Shown: piece after piece, positions 35,462-44,230 of the stretch
How positions within the stretch are numbered: position 1 is the first letter of the stretch
How the letters are laid out: every line of letters begins with the position of its first letter
Assembly (NCBI RefSeq): GCF_029395435.1
Contig: NZ_CP113915.1
Span: 1,488,001-1,552,000 of the forward strand
DNA from: Bifidobacterium sp. ESL0790
GTDB taxonomy: Bacteria; Actinomycetota; Actinomycetes; Actinomycetales; Bifidobacteriaceae
Direction: 5' to 3'
Length of the DNA: 64,000 nucleotides
The notes under the pieces: generated by a model
What the model saw: only the letters and a program-made list of their open reading frames with translations
Told to the model about the DNA's origin: nothing
The model's database searches: none
Translations under genes and position numbers: made by a program

Positions 35462-35598
35462 TTTCACCACTTCGCCATTCCATATCACCTATATTTTCCA
35501 AACCACTGACACGTTCACGAGCTCGAAGCCACCAATATCCACGTCAAAGCCAAAGTCAGAGCCCGCTTTACCGCCAGCAACGGCATCAAGCCTCAGAA

Positions 35599-36222
35599 CT
35601 AATCGGCAAGCCCCTGCGCCAACTCAATTCCAGCCTCGCTCATCTGCTTGCGCGCACTCACGCCCTGGTCCTTGCTCACTGGCTCGGTCATGTCTTCGAA
35701 AACAGTGACCGAGTACCCGAGCTTCTTGGCGTCAAGCGCGGTCTCCTTGACGCAATGCGACTCGGCCAGACCAACCACATCGATATGGTCGACGTTGGCA
35801 CCTTTGAGCCCCTGCGCCAAGGTCTTGCCATCCTTCTGCATTTCGGCGAACTCGTCACGGGTCTGCACACGGTCGGTGTTGTCTTCAATACCCTCGAAGC
35901 CCGAATACGCCGAGGCATACTGCCCTTTCTTGAAGTGGTGCTCGACCCCAAGTGCGGCGATCTGCGGCATGAGCTCGGCGTTCGGCGTGCCCGCCACACC
36001 ATGCTTGGGCCATGAATCCACAAAATCCGGATGGTCCGAGAAGTGAGAGCCCGGCTCGATATGCCAGTCCTGGGTGGTGGCGATATAGGCGTAATCCCCC
36101 TTATGCGCCTTCACGTATTGGGCGATGCGCTCGGCCACCGCCGTGCCGCCTTCGACACCCAACTCCCCGCCTTCGCAGAACGTCGGTTGCACATCCACGA
36201 TAATCAATGCCTTGCCAGCCAT
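35599..36222 (-). CDS. pncA: Nicotinamidase (isochorismatase-family hydrolase)
   Basis: A 207-residue cysteine hydrolase that converts nicotinamide to nicotinate for NAD salvage. The catalytic triad is visible: D10 in LIIVDVQPTF, Lys in HHFKKGQYASAYSGFEG, and Cys in VVGLAESHCVKETALDA. Metal-binding residues are likely in TTQDWHIEPGSHF. The start ATG 36222 has GGGGA six nt upstream; a GTG two codons earlier is badly spaced. Pyrazinamidase activity is usual in the family. Confidence 0.9.
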   Translation of the reverse strand: MAGKALIIVDVQPTFCEGGELGVEGGTAVAERIAQYVKAHKGDYAYIATTQDWHIEPGSHFSDHPDFVDSWPKHGVAGTPNAELMPQIAALGVEHHFKKGQYASAYSGFEGIEDNTDRVQTRDEFAEMQKDGKTLAQGLKGANVDHIDVVGLAESHCVKETALDAKKLGYSVTVFEDMTEPVSKDQGVSARKQMSEAGIELAQGLAD

Positions 36223-36351
36223 ATTCACTCCCCTTGTTTCCGTTGAACTTTCCCTACAGTCTAAGCGCGTTCATTCCTGTGACGGCAGAAATCCGAGCCA
36301 TATCATCGCACGCCGCCGAAGCGGCCGCAAACAGCGTCAATATAGGATCCA

Positions 36352-36858
36352 TCATTGCCCGTCCATCTTTTCCACTCGTGCGAGCGCGTCCTCCACGCTC
36401 ACGCACAAATCCGGAAAATGCCTGATCATGTCTTTGTCGCCGGTCACCACCATGTCGGCGTCGACCTGCCGCGACGCGGCGACGATAAGGTCGTCCTCGT
36501 AATCAGGATGGACCGAACGCAAGGTGAGCGCATCCTCGCAGACCCTCCCGTCCACGGCAGCCACTTCGCAGACCTTCAGGATGGACTCGACACTGGTCCA
36601 GCCGATTCGTGAGACCAGTTGCCGCACCGTCTCCCGCTCCACACCTTCGGCAGCGTCTTTGAAATCACGCTTGATGTTGACCTTGACGATATAATCCACG
36701 TCTTTCAAAGACAACGACACGCACATGGGGTTCAGCCGCCTATCGGCGCACTGGCTCATGAGCCTCAACGCTTTTGACTCACGTACGGAACGATGCATCA
36801 CCATGTCAAGGAGAATATTGGTGTCAAAGACAATGTTTTTCGACATATTGTTCACCAC
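36352..36858 (-). CDS. PIN-domain toxin of a type II toxin-antitoxin pair
   Basis: A protein of up to 168 residues with a PIN ribonuclease fold: NIVFDTNILLDM (first acidic residue), Glu in the middle region, HPDYEDDLIVAAS and MVVTGDKDMIRHF (C-terminal acidic cluster). It should cleave RNA when freed from the antitoxin. It overlaps the antitoxin stop by several bases; GTG 36858, GTG 36855 or ATG 36846 could initiate, and the overlap favours one of the GTGs. Confidence 0.85.
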   Translation of the reverse strand: MVNNMSKNIVFDTNILLDMVMHRSVRESKALRLMSQCADRRLNPMCVSLSLKDVDYIVKVNIKRDFKDAAEGVERETVRQLVSRIGWTSVESILKVCEVAAVDGRVCEDALTLRSVHPDYEDDLIVAASRQVDADMVVTGDKDMIRHFPDLCVSVEDALARVEKMDGQ

Positions 36859-37217
36859 CGCGGCTCGCTTTCCCCAAGATACTCGAGATAACGCTGCTCA
36901 TCCGCATAATCGTGAAGCTCCTCGGCAGACTTCCCCGCGAACGGATCGTCTCCGCGCCCGATAAGCCCCGCATTCTCCAGCATCTTCGGCACGATGCCGC
37001 TCATGCTATGAATCCGTCCGAGCTCCTGTTGCTTCTGTAATTCCAGGTCCTCGTTCTGCAACGCGGTGTTCAAATCCGGTGTTTCCCCGTGGTCTTTGAT
37101 GAAATCCCACAAATCGCGCACCACCGAGCTGGGCGTCTTGCCCAGTCGTTCAAGAATCTTGTCGACATCGGCTTTCACCTCAGCGTCGACGCGCACGTTC
37201 ATCTGCACCATCGTCAT
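36852..37217 (-). CDS. RelB/DinJ-type antitoxin
   Basis: A 121-residue protein. The N-terminus MVQMNVRVDAEVKADVDKIL followed by GKTPSSVVRDLWDFI is a ribbon-helix-helix of the RelB/DinJ kind. The C-terminal tail (DPFAGKSAEELHDYADEQRY) would wrap the toxin. ATG 37217 has a perfect AGGAGG six nt upstream. A 17-bp palindrome overlaps its promoter, which fits autorepression by the antitoxin-toxin complex. Confidence 0.85.
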   Translation of the reverse strand: MTMVQMNVRVDAEVKADVDKILERLGKTPSSVVRDLWDFIKDHGETPDLNTALQNEDLELQKQQELGRIHSMSGIVPKMLENAGLIGRGDDPFAGKSAEELHDYADEQRYLEYLGESEPRW

Positions 37218-37253
37218 GACAGCCCTCCTTGCATCACTACGCCTCTTAGCAAC

Positions 37254-37270
37254 TGCTATACGTTATAGCA
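37254..37270 (-). promoter_or_regulatory. Operator palindrome of the toxin-antitoxin operon
   Basis: TGCTATA-CGT-TATAGCA, a perfect inverted repeat about 37 bp upstream of the antitoxin start. On the minus strand it contains a TATAAC -10-like hexamer, so a bound ribbon-helix-helix dimer would block the promoter. Confidence 0.7.
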
Positions 37271-37337
37271 TATCAGATAGCGACATAAGACTCAACCCCC
37301 CCTAACAAAGTTTTCTTCTTGCGAAGTCTGATGCCGC

Positions 37338-39146
37338 TCAGACCTTGTATACGAAGCCTTCCCAAGGCCCAAGCCGACCCTCGCTCGGGAACGCGCCGGT
37401 CGTGGAGATCACGAGCCGACCATCATCCAGCTCCCCGCTCTCCGAGATCAATTTCGCCGATTGCCTGGGAATCGCGGCCTCCTCCGACGAGCAATTCACC
37501 ACGACCAGCAACCGCTCGTCGCCCAGAGACCTGACGAACGCATAGACGTTCTCGTCATGCCTGTCGATCAACTCCCAATCGCCGGCCGCGACGACCATGT
37601 TCTTGTGCCGCAGCTCTATCAGCCGCTTGTAGAAGCTATAAACGGAATCGAGGTCGGCCATCTCGGCCTTCGCGTTGATCGCGTCGTGGTTGGGATTGAC
37701 CGCGAGCCAAGGTTCCGCATCCGCGTCCGGCGACATGAACCCGGCGTATCTCGAATCGTCCCACTGCATCGGGGTTCGCGCGTTGTCGCGGCTGCGTTTG
37801 GCCAGCAAATCGAGCATCTCGTCCGGCGACATCCCATAATCGCCTTCGACGTGGTCGCGGTAGGCGTTGAGGCTCTGGATATCACGGTATTGGTCGAGCC
37901 GCGTGAAGTGGGCGTTGGTCATGCCCAGCTCCTCACCCTGGAAGATATACGGCGTGCCGCGGTGCATGTGCAGCAGCAACGCGAACGCCTTGGCGCACCT
38001 GACGCGCATGGCCTCGCTGTCGTCGCCCCAACGCGAAATGACCCTGGGCTGGTCGTGGTTCTCGAAATAGAGGCTCGCCCAACCGGCCTCGCGCACCACC
38101 TTCTGCTCCTTCGCCAGAATCTTGCGCAGCGCGCTCATCCTGAACGGGATGGGATTCCATGTGTCATAGTTCTTGCCGTCGAAGAGCACGTGGGTGAAGA
38201 GGAACATCATGTCGAGCTCGCCGTTGGCCGGATCGGTGATGACCCCGTCGCGCTTCACACGCAGCCCGGGCGCCTCGCCGACGGTGAGATAGCCGTCGCG
38301 GCCGTCGAAGACCTCATGGCGCATCTCGCGCAGGAACTCGTCGAGCCTCGGCCCATCCGTGCAGGCGAGGAACGGCGTGGAATAGCCATGGCTGGCCGGC
38401 AAATCGGGAATGTGGCCTCCCTGCTCGCCCGGCAGGTGGCCATGGGAATCGACGCGCTTGGATATCTCGACGATCACGTCCATGCGGAAGCCGTCGACAC
38501 CGCGGTCCATCCACCAATTCATCATCGCGTAGATGGCCTTGCGCACGGCGGGATTCTCCCAGTTGAGGTCCGGCTGTTTGGACGAATATTGGTGGAGATA
38601 GTATTCTCCGCGCTTGAGGTCGTAGGTCCAGGCCGATCCGCCGAAATAGGAACCCCACTTGTTCGGCTCCGCGCCGGGAGCGCCGGGCTCGTGGCCCTTG
38701 CGCGCGGGCCGCCACCAATACCAGTCTGCATGCTCGTCGTTCTTGTCGCGGCTGGCTTGGAACCATGCGTGCTCGTCGGAGGTGTGATTGACGACGAGGT
38801 CCATGACGACCTTGAGCCCGCGTTGGTGCGCCTGCCGCAGCAGCTCGTCCATGTCGTCCATCGTGCCGAACCGAGGGTCGATGTTCTGGTAATCGGCGAT
38901 GTCGTAGCCGTTGTCGACCTGCGGTGAGACGTAGACCGGGCTGAGCCACAGCACATCCACGCCGAGGCCTGCGATATAGTCGAGCCGCGAGATGATGCCC
39001 GGAATGTCGCCGAAACCGTCGTCGTTGCTGTCTTGGAAACTGCGCGGATAGACCTGGTAGACCACCGCGTTGGCCCACCATGGGTTCGGCGTCGCCCCGT
39101 TGGTCCGTATCTCGTCGGGAATCGCCTTCCGTTGCTGTTCGACCAT
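37338..39146 (-). CDS. GH13 alpha-glucosidase / oligo-1,6-glucosidase
   Basis: A 602-residue (beta/alpha)8 hydrolase. Conserved regions: DLVVNHTSDEHAWF (region I), GVDGFRMDVI (region II, nucleophile Asp about residue 219), YLTVGEAPG (region III, acid/base Glu about 288) and FENHDQPRVISRWG (region IV). YPRSFQDSNDDGFGDIPGI is typical of subfamily 31 alpha-glucosidases. It releases glucose from short alpha-1,6 or alpha-1,4 linked oligosaccharides inside the cell. ATG 39146 has AGGAA just upstream. No dedicated transporter lies beside it. Confidence 0.92.
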   Translation of the reverse strand: MVEQQRKAIPDEIRTNGATPNPWWANAVVYQVYPRSFQDSNDDGFGDIPGIISRLDYIAGLGVDVLWLSPVYVSPQVDNGYDIADYQNIDPRFGTMDDMDELLRQAHQRGLKVVMDLVVNHTSDEHAWFQASRDKNDEHADWYWWRPARKGHEPGAPGAEPNKWGSYFGGSAWTYDLKRGEYYLHQYSSKQPDLNWENPAVRKAIYAMMNWWMDRGVDGFRMDVIVEISKRVDSHGHLPGEQGGHIPDLPASHGYSTPFLACTDGPRLDEFLREMRHEVFDGRDGYLTVGEAPGLRVKRDGVITDPANGELDMMFLFTHVLFDGKNYDTWNPIPFRMSALRKILAKEQKVVREAGWASLYFENHDQPRVISRWGDDSEAMRVRCAKAFALLLHMHRGTPYIFQGEELGMTNAHFTRLDQYRDIQSLNAYRDHVEGDYGMSPDEMLDLLAKRSRDNARTPMQWDDSRYAGFMSPDADAEPWLAVNPNHDAINAKAEMADLDSVYSFYKRLIELRHKNMVVAAGDWELIDRHDENVYAFVRSLGDERLLVVVNCSSEEAAIPRQSAKLISESGELDDGRLVISTTGAFPSEGRLGPWEGFVYKV

Positions 39147-39353
39147 GTTCCTGACCTCGCTTGTCCACCTTGGCGTTATGCCTTGCGACGTTGCGATACC
39201 CTATCCGAGCCAGCGCAACCACGCGTTTTGCGGCCGCCTCGTTGTGGTATCGGAGTATCGCCCGCTCTATGTTCACATCGTAATAAGCCAAGAATACATA
39301 GCCGATTCGCCCGCGCGGACGCGGATTCCACCTTCATCGGCCAGAGCGGGAAT

Positions 39354-39359
39354 TACTGT
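39354..39359 (+). promoter_or_regulatory. Putative -10 of a leaderless dehydrogenase transcript
   Basis: TACTGT ends 7 nt before the ATG at 39367. The GGAGG between them is only 1 nt from the start codon, too close for normal use, so leaderless initiation is plausible. An inverted pair CGATACC (39194-39200) and GGTATCG (39246-39252) lies further upstream between the divergent genes. Confidence 0.3.
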
Positions 39360-39366
39360 TGGAGGC

Positions 39367-40359
39367 ATGGACTATATCGAAACCCAATCGGAACGTACCG
39401 ACCTGCCACTGGTGGTGGTCCCCACGATGTTCGAGGCGATGTACCAGCCGCTCGCCTCCAGCCTCAAGCTGTTGCACGACGTGGCGCGGGTGCGGCTCTA
39501 CCGGGATTTCAACATCAGCGACGACGCCATCATCGAGCGCTGCCGCGAGGCCGACACCGTGATGGTCATCGGTTTCCACGTCAACGGCAGCCTGCTCGAC
39601 CAGCTCGCCGACCACGTGCGCTGCTTCGTCTTCGGCGGCACCGGCGTCACCAATTTCATCGACCTCAAGCGCACGCGGGAGCTCGGCATCCGGGTGTGCA
39701 ACACCGTGCATTATGGCGACGAGACGGTGGCCGAATACACCTTCGCCCTGATTCTCGAGCTCGCGCGCAGCGTGGGTGCCATGGATCGGGACATCCGCGC
39801 CGGCGGCTGGGCCGGACGTGAGGGATTCGCCCTCAAAGACAAGACGCTGGGCATCATCGGCTTCGGCGGCATCGGCCAGAGCGTGGCCCGCATCGCCGAC
39901 GGGTTCGGCATGCACACGCTGGTCTGGAACTCGCACGTCAACGCCGCCACCGCCCGCTCGCTGGGCTCCACACCCGTCGACTCCATCGCCGAGCTCATGG
40001 ACCACTCCGACGTCGTCAGCCTCCACCTGCCCCTGAACGCCGAGACCGCAAGGCTCATCACCGCCTCCGACCTGGAGCATCTCAAGCCAGGGAGCCTCTT
40101 CATCAACACCGCACGCGCAGAACTCATCGAATCTGGGGCGCTGGTCAACCGCCTCAAGCGCGGCGACGTCAAGGCCGCACTTGACGTTTTCGACAAGGAG
40201 CCGTTGCCGACGGACGATCCACTTCGCTCGATTTCGAACGCCATCCTCACCCCGCACGTGGCCTGGCGCGCCGACGACGCCTACGCCGACATGTCGCGTC
40301 AGGTGGCGCGCTCCATCCTCGCCTTCTACAATGGCGAGTGTTTCAACGTGGTCGATTAG
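39367..40359 (+). CDS. D-isomer-specific 2-hydroxyacid dehydrogenase
   Basis: A 330-residue NAD(P)-dependent dehydrogenase. The dinucleotide-binding loop is KTLGIIGFGGIGQSVARI; catalytic Arg is in FINTARAELIESGAL, Glu in DVFDKEPLP, and the His in LTPHVAWRADDAY. The family reduces or oxidises 2-keto/2-hydroxy acids (lactate, glycerate, phosphoglycerate); the substrate here is unknown. The start is ATG 39367 because upstream codons have no family similarity. It is divergent from the GH13 glucosidase and convergent with the peptide ABC operon. Confidence 0.88.
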   Translation: MDYIETQSERTDLPLVVVPTMFEAMYQPLASSLKLLHDVARVRLYRDFNISDDAIIERCREADTVMVIGFHVNGSLLDQLADHVRCFVFGGTGVTNFIDLKRTRELGIRVCNTVHYGDETVAEYTFALILELARSVGAMDRDIRAGGWAGREGFALKDKTLGIIGFGGIGQSVARIADGFGMHTLVWNSHVNAATARSLGSTPVDSIAELMDHSDVVSLHLPLNAETARLITASDLEHLKPGSLFINTARAELIESGALVNRLKRGDVKAALDVFDKEPLPTDDPLRSISNAILTPHVAWRADDAYADMSRQVARSILAFYNGECFNVVD

Positions 40360-40483
40360 AAGGAGCGTTGCCAGAGGAACGACAGCGGATAATATAAAGG
40401 GCTCAAAGTGATTTGGGCCCGAACCCAAGGCAAGTACACAACAACGCTGACAACAATATTTATATCGACGCCGACAACAGCAT

Positions 40484-41263
40484 CTACAGCGATGCGGCGG
40501 CCACCAGTTCCTTGGTGTAATCCGACTTGGGACGGCTCAAAACCTCATCAGCTGAACCCTCTTCGACCACCACACCATTGTGTAGCACGACAATACGCTC
40601 GGCGATATGCTGCACCACGCCAAGATCGTGCGAGATCATGACGATGGCGGTGTCTGGCCGCGTCTGGCGAATCGTGGCGAAAGCGTCCAGAATCTGCAGC
40701 CTGGCAGCCACGTCAATGGCGCTCATCGGCTCGTCGGCCACGATGAGGCTCGGATCGGCGACCACGGCGCGGGCGATGGCCACACGCTGGGCCTGCCCGC
40801 CCGACAAATCCGCCGGGTAACGACCCATGAACTCGCCTGGCTCAAGGCCAACCAACCACAAAGCATCCTCGACCTTGCGTTCCATCTCATCACGCCCCAA
40901 CTCACGATGCTGGATGCGCAATGGTTCGCCCACCGAGCGCCCGACCGTCCAGCGCGGGTCCAACGAGGCGAAGGGATTCTGGAAGACAAGCCCTGATTCG
41001 CGACGAAGCAGCCGGTATCCTTCGGCGCGTGCGCCATCCACCGCTTCCCCGCGATAGGCCACCGTGCCCGAAGTAGGCTTGTCGAGTCCGAGCAGGATGC
41101 GCGCCAACGTCGATTTACCCGAGCCGGAGCCGCCGATAATCGCCAGACATTCGCCCTGCCTGATCTCGACGTCGACGTCGCGCAACGCCTCCTGCCGCGT
41201 CTTACCACGCCCGAATGTGCGGCAGATGCCGCTGCCGACGAGTAATTTCTGCCCCTTAGCCAT
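40484..41263 (-). CDS. Peptide ABC transporter ATP-binding protein (DppF-like)
   Basis: A 259-residue ATPase: Walker A GGSGSGKSTLARI, Q-loop GLVFQNPFASLDPRW, signature [16 protein letters not shown], Walker B SLIVADEPMSAID, H-loop MISHDLG. VADEPMSAID is frequent in the second ATPase of dipeptide/oligopeptide importers. Start ATG 41263 (MAKGQKLLVGSG) is set from family length. It is the last gene of the operon, 129 bp after dppD. Confidence 0.9.
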   Translation of the reverse strand: MAKGQKLLVGSGICRTFGRGKTRQEALRDVDVEIRQGECLAIIGGSGSGKSTLARILLGLDKPTSGTVAYRGEAVDGARAEGYRLLRRESGLVFQNPFASLDPRWTVGRSVGEPLRIQHRELGRDEMERKVEDALWLVGLEPGEFMGRYPADLSGGQAQRVAIARAVVADPSLIVADEPMSAIDVAARLQILDAFATIRQTRPDTAIVMISHDLGVVQHIAERIVVLHNGVVVEEGSADEVLSRPKSDYTKELVAAASL

Positions 41264-41392
41264 CGATTTCCTCGTTTCTCGCACACCCAAACCGACGGTT
41301 TCCAAAAGAAACCATACGAATTCCAACGTTCCGTTTTTGAATGCCCCACTTTGGGTATGCGCCCAAATCATCAACACCCTCAAAACCGGCCA

Positions 41393-42187
41393 TCATAAGG
41401 TCTCACCCGCCGATAACTCACCATTCAACGTCAGCTTTCTGGCTGCCTCGACCAGCTTCTTGGATTGAGGGACACTGGGCGCGGCGAGCAGCTCGGAGGT
41501 CGCTCCCGAATCCACGATGCGCCCTTCGTCAAGCACATAGCAGCGGGTGGTGGCGCGGGCGAGCACCGAGAAATCATGGGTGATGAAGAGCATCGATGCG
41601 CCTGAGGTGTCGACCAGGGAGACCAGCAGGTCGACGATGCGCCGTTGGGTGATGGAGTCGAGGGCCGTGGTCGGCTCGTCGGCGATGATGAGGCGCGGCG
41701 AGGTGATGAGCGCCGTGGCGATGCCGACACGCTGCTGCTGGCCACCGGAGAGCTCGTGCGGATATCGGCCAGCCAGCGACTCGTCCAGCCCGACCTTGCG
41801 CAGCATCGCCATCACGCGCTCGTGGCGCTCGTCGGCGTCCAGATCATAATGCAGCTTCAGCGGAAGCTCGACCTGTTTGGCGACGCTCAACACCGGGTTG
41901 AGCGAGGAGCCGGGATTCTGGAAGACCGTGCCGACGTACCGCCCGCGAAGCCCGGCCACCACAGCATCATCGGCCCCGACGACCTCCACTCCCCCGAGCG
42001 TGGCCGAACCCGACACCTTGGCCTGGCGTGGCAACAGCCCCAGCAGCGCCTTGGAGATCATGGACTTGCCGGAACCCGAGGAGCCCACCAGCCCCACGCG
42101 CTCCCCGTCGGCGATGCTCAGATTCACATCGCGCACAATCGGCTTGCTGCCGATCTCAACCGAAAGATTCGAGACGTCCACAGCCAT
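41393..42187 (-). CDS. Peptide ABC transporter ATP-binding protein (DppD-like)
   Basis: A 264-residue ATPase: Walker A GSSGSGKSMISKA, Q-loop GTVFQNPGSSLNPVL, signature [16 protein letters not shown], Walker B LIIADEPTTALD, H-loop FITHDFS. The ATG at 42187 shares one base with the stop of the upstream permease gene (TGATG), showing translational coupling. A longer open frame extends upstream through the permease gene in another phase and is not real. Confidence 0.92.
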   Translation of the reverse strand: MAVDVSNLSVEIGSKPIVRDVNLSIADGERVGLVGSSGSGKSMISKALLGLLPRQAKVSGSATLGGVEVVGADDAVVAGLRGRYVGTVFQNPGSSLNPVLSVAKQVELPLKLHYDLDADERHERVMAMLRKVGLDESLAGRYPHELSGGQQQRVGIATALITSPRLIIADEPTTALDSITQRRIVDLLVSLVDTSGASMLFITHDFSVLARATTRCYVLDEGRIVDSGATSELLAAPSVPQSKKLVEAARKLTLNGELSAGETL

Positions 42188-43101
42188 CACGCCACCTCCC
42201 TCAACGCCGGATTGGCCACGGGGTCGACCGCGTCGCGCAGCGCGTCGCCGAAGACGTTCAACGCCACCACGACCACGGTGACGATGAGTCCCGGCCACAG
42301 CACGGTGAGCGGGTAGACGTCGATGAACTTGACGGATGTGGCCAGCGAATGGCCCCAGCTCGGCACGCCGCTGGGCACGCCGACGCCGAGGTAGGTCAGG
42401 CCGCTTTCGGCCAACACGGCCGTGCCCGCCGAAAGCGAGAGTTGGACGGTCATGGTCGGCATCGTGTTGGGCATGATGTGGTGCATGAGCACCGAGAACC
42501 ACGACGCTCCATTGGCCAGCGCGGAATCCACGTAGTCGGAACCCGCGGCCAGCAACGCCTGAGGACGTGCTATACGCGCCAGATTGAGCCCGTAACCGAT
42601 ACCGCAGGCAATGACGATGACCGCCACGGAAGCGCCCATGGGCACCGCGAGAATCAGGGCGATAAGCACCGTCGGGATGGATATCAGCGCGTCGACCACC
42701 ACCACGGCGACGCCGGAGACCGCGGCCGAACGCGAGACCATCGCGGCCGTCAACGCCATGCCGAGCACACCGGCGAGAGCCACCGCCAGCACGGCGATGA
42801 GCAGGTTCGTGCGTGCGCCGGCCATCAGCCAGCTGAACACATCGGAGCCGGTGCCGTCGGTGCCAAGCCAGTGCGCGGCCGATGGTTTGGCCCAGACATG
42901 ATAGCCATCCGTGGTCCAGAGCGATTGCGGCGTCCAAACCAGCGACACCAGTGAGACCACAAGCCACAGCGCGAGCACCACCAGCGCGAACTTGCCCTCG
43001 CCACGCGCCCACAGCGAGCGCAGCACGACGGCGATTTTCTTGGCTAATGAAGCGTCGCCACGCCCGGAAATCCGCCTGTTCCTAGACTTTGCATCAGCCA
43101 T
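42187..43101 (-). CDS. Peptide ABC transporter permease (DppC-like)
   Basis: A 304-residue membrane protein with an N-terminal cytoplasmic tail, one helix, then the binding-protein-dependent transport core. HWLGTDGTGSDVFSWLMAGA is the DppC-type entry to the TM domain; ALANGASWFSVLMHHIMPN is the EAA-type loop contacting the ATPases. Its ATG overlaps the stop of dppB and its stop overlaps dppD, both as TGATG. Confidence 0.92.
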   Translation of the reverse strand: MADAKSRNRRISGRGDASLAKKIAVVLRSLWARGEGKFALVVLALWLVVSLVSLVWTPQSLWTTDGYHVWAKPSAAHWLGTDGTGSDVFSWLMAGARTNLLIAVLAVALAGVLGMALTAAMVSRSAAVSGVAVVVVDALISIPTVLIALILAVPMGASVAVIVIACGIGYGLNLARIARPQALLAAGSDYVDSALANGASWFSVLMHHIMPNTMPTMTVQLSLSAGTAVLAESGLTYLGVGVPSGVPSWGHSLATSVKFIDVYPLTVLWPGLIVTVVVVALNVFGDALRDAVDPVANPALREVA

Positions 43102-44069
43102 CAGCGGCCTCCTTCCAGCGAGCTTTTAAGCCTCGGGTCGAGCAGCCGGTGCAACACGTCGACCACGAATCCAACGGCGAGGAAGAACGCGGCGAGCATG
43201 AACAGCTCGCTCTGCACGGCGATGAGATCGCGGTTGCCGAGGTCGGTGACCAGCCCGGAGCCGATGCCAGGCAACGCGAAAAGATTCTCGATGACCATGA
43301 CGCCGGTGACCATGCCAGCGAACATGAGACCGACCACGCTCACTAGCTGTGGCATCGCGAGCCGCAGGCCGACCTTGAGCACCGCCTGGCGTCGCGTATA
43401 GCCGCAGGCCATCGCCTGGTCGAGATAACCGCTGGAGAGCAGGTCGCCCAACGCCGAGCGTGTATAGCGCATGAGGCTCGCGCCGTCGATGATGCCGACG
43501 GTGAGCGCGGGCAACACCAGAGAGGCCAACGCCCCTCCGAAGTCATGCCATCCACCTTCCGGAAACCCTTGGGAGGGGAAGATGCCGATCAGCCCGGTGC
43601 CTTTTGAGAACAGCAGGATCAGCAGCAAGCCGCCCCAGAGCGCCGGGATGGAGCCGCCGACGATACCGAAGAAATGGAAGCAGGAGCGCGCGGCCGGTCG
43701 CGTGGCCAGCGTGGCCGCCACTCCCAGCGAAAGGCCGACCACCAGCGCCACCACCAGCCCCAGCGCGATCAGCGGGAAGGTGATGGAGGCGCGCATGGCC
43801 ACGGTCGAGGTGATCGAGCGGCCGGTGAGCAGCGACTTGCCGAAATCACCGTGCAGCAAGCCTCCCATCCAGTCACCGTATTGCGCGACGAACGGCTTGT
43901 CGAGCCCCATCTGCGCCCGCAGCCGCGCCACCCTGCCCGGAGGCGAGTTCAGCCCGGCCATCACGGTGGCCACATCGCCCGGCAGCACGCGCAGCGCCGC
44001 GAAAATCACCACCGAAATGGCGAGCAGCGCAGCCACGAACAGCAGGAAGCGCTGAATGACGAATCGCAT
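43101..44069 (-). CDS. Peptide ABC transporter permease (DppB-like)
   Basis: A 322-residue membrane protein with six predicted helices. MRFVIQRFLLFVAALLAISV is the typical DppB N-terminal helix, and MACGYTRRQAVLKVGLRLAMPQ corresponds to the EAA loop that docks the ATPases. ATG 44069 follows AAGGAT closely; an ATG five codons upstream (44084) is a possible alternative. It lies downstream of the substrate-binding gene, separated by two palindromic repeats. Confidence 0.9.
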   Translation of the reverse strand: MRFVIQRFLLFVAALLAISVVIFAALRVLPGDVATVMAGLNSPPGRVARLRAQMGLDKPFVAQYGDWMGGLLHGDFGKSLLTGRSITSTVAMRASITFPLIALGLVVALVVGLSLGVAATLATRPAARSCFHFFGIVGGSIPALWGGLLLILLFSKGTGLIGIFPSQGFPEGGWHDFGGALASLVLPALTVGIIDGASLMRYTRSALGDLLSSGYLDQAMACGYTRRQAVLKVGLRLAMPQLVSVVGLMFAGMVTGVMVIENLFALPGIGSGLVTDLGNRDLIAVQSELFMLAAFFLAVGFVVDVLHRLLDPRLKSSLEGGR

Positions 44070-44106
44070 ATCCTTGTGCCTCATTCTCGTTTGATCATGT
44101 GGGCTT

Positions 44107-44214
44107 GCGTCGATAAGCAGATTTTCGGCTAGGATTTCCTGCCTACCGACGCGCCCGAAATCACTCCCACGTCTATAAGCAGAAAACAAACCTCATTTTT
44201 CTGCTTACCGACGC
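44107..44214. repeat. Two tandem 46-bp hairpin repeats between the binding-protein gene and dppB
   Basis: Copy 1 (44107-44152) runs from GCGTCGATAAGCAG to CTGCCTACCGACGC; copy 2 (44169-44214) from ACGTCTATAAGCAGAAAA to TTTTCTGCTTACCGACGC. Each folds on itself and the copies start 62 bp apart. Position within the operon suggests a processing or attenuation signal that lowers permease expression relative to the binding protein. Confidence 0.65.
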
Positions 44215-44230
44215 ACTGCGTCCTCGTCGG

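Noticed and set aside
41393..43012. A 539-residue frame that appears to fuse a long N-terminus to the DppD-like ATPase
   Set aside because: The first part is an out-of-phase reading of the dppC gene; the ATPase starts at 42187 with a TGATG overlap.
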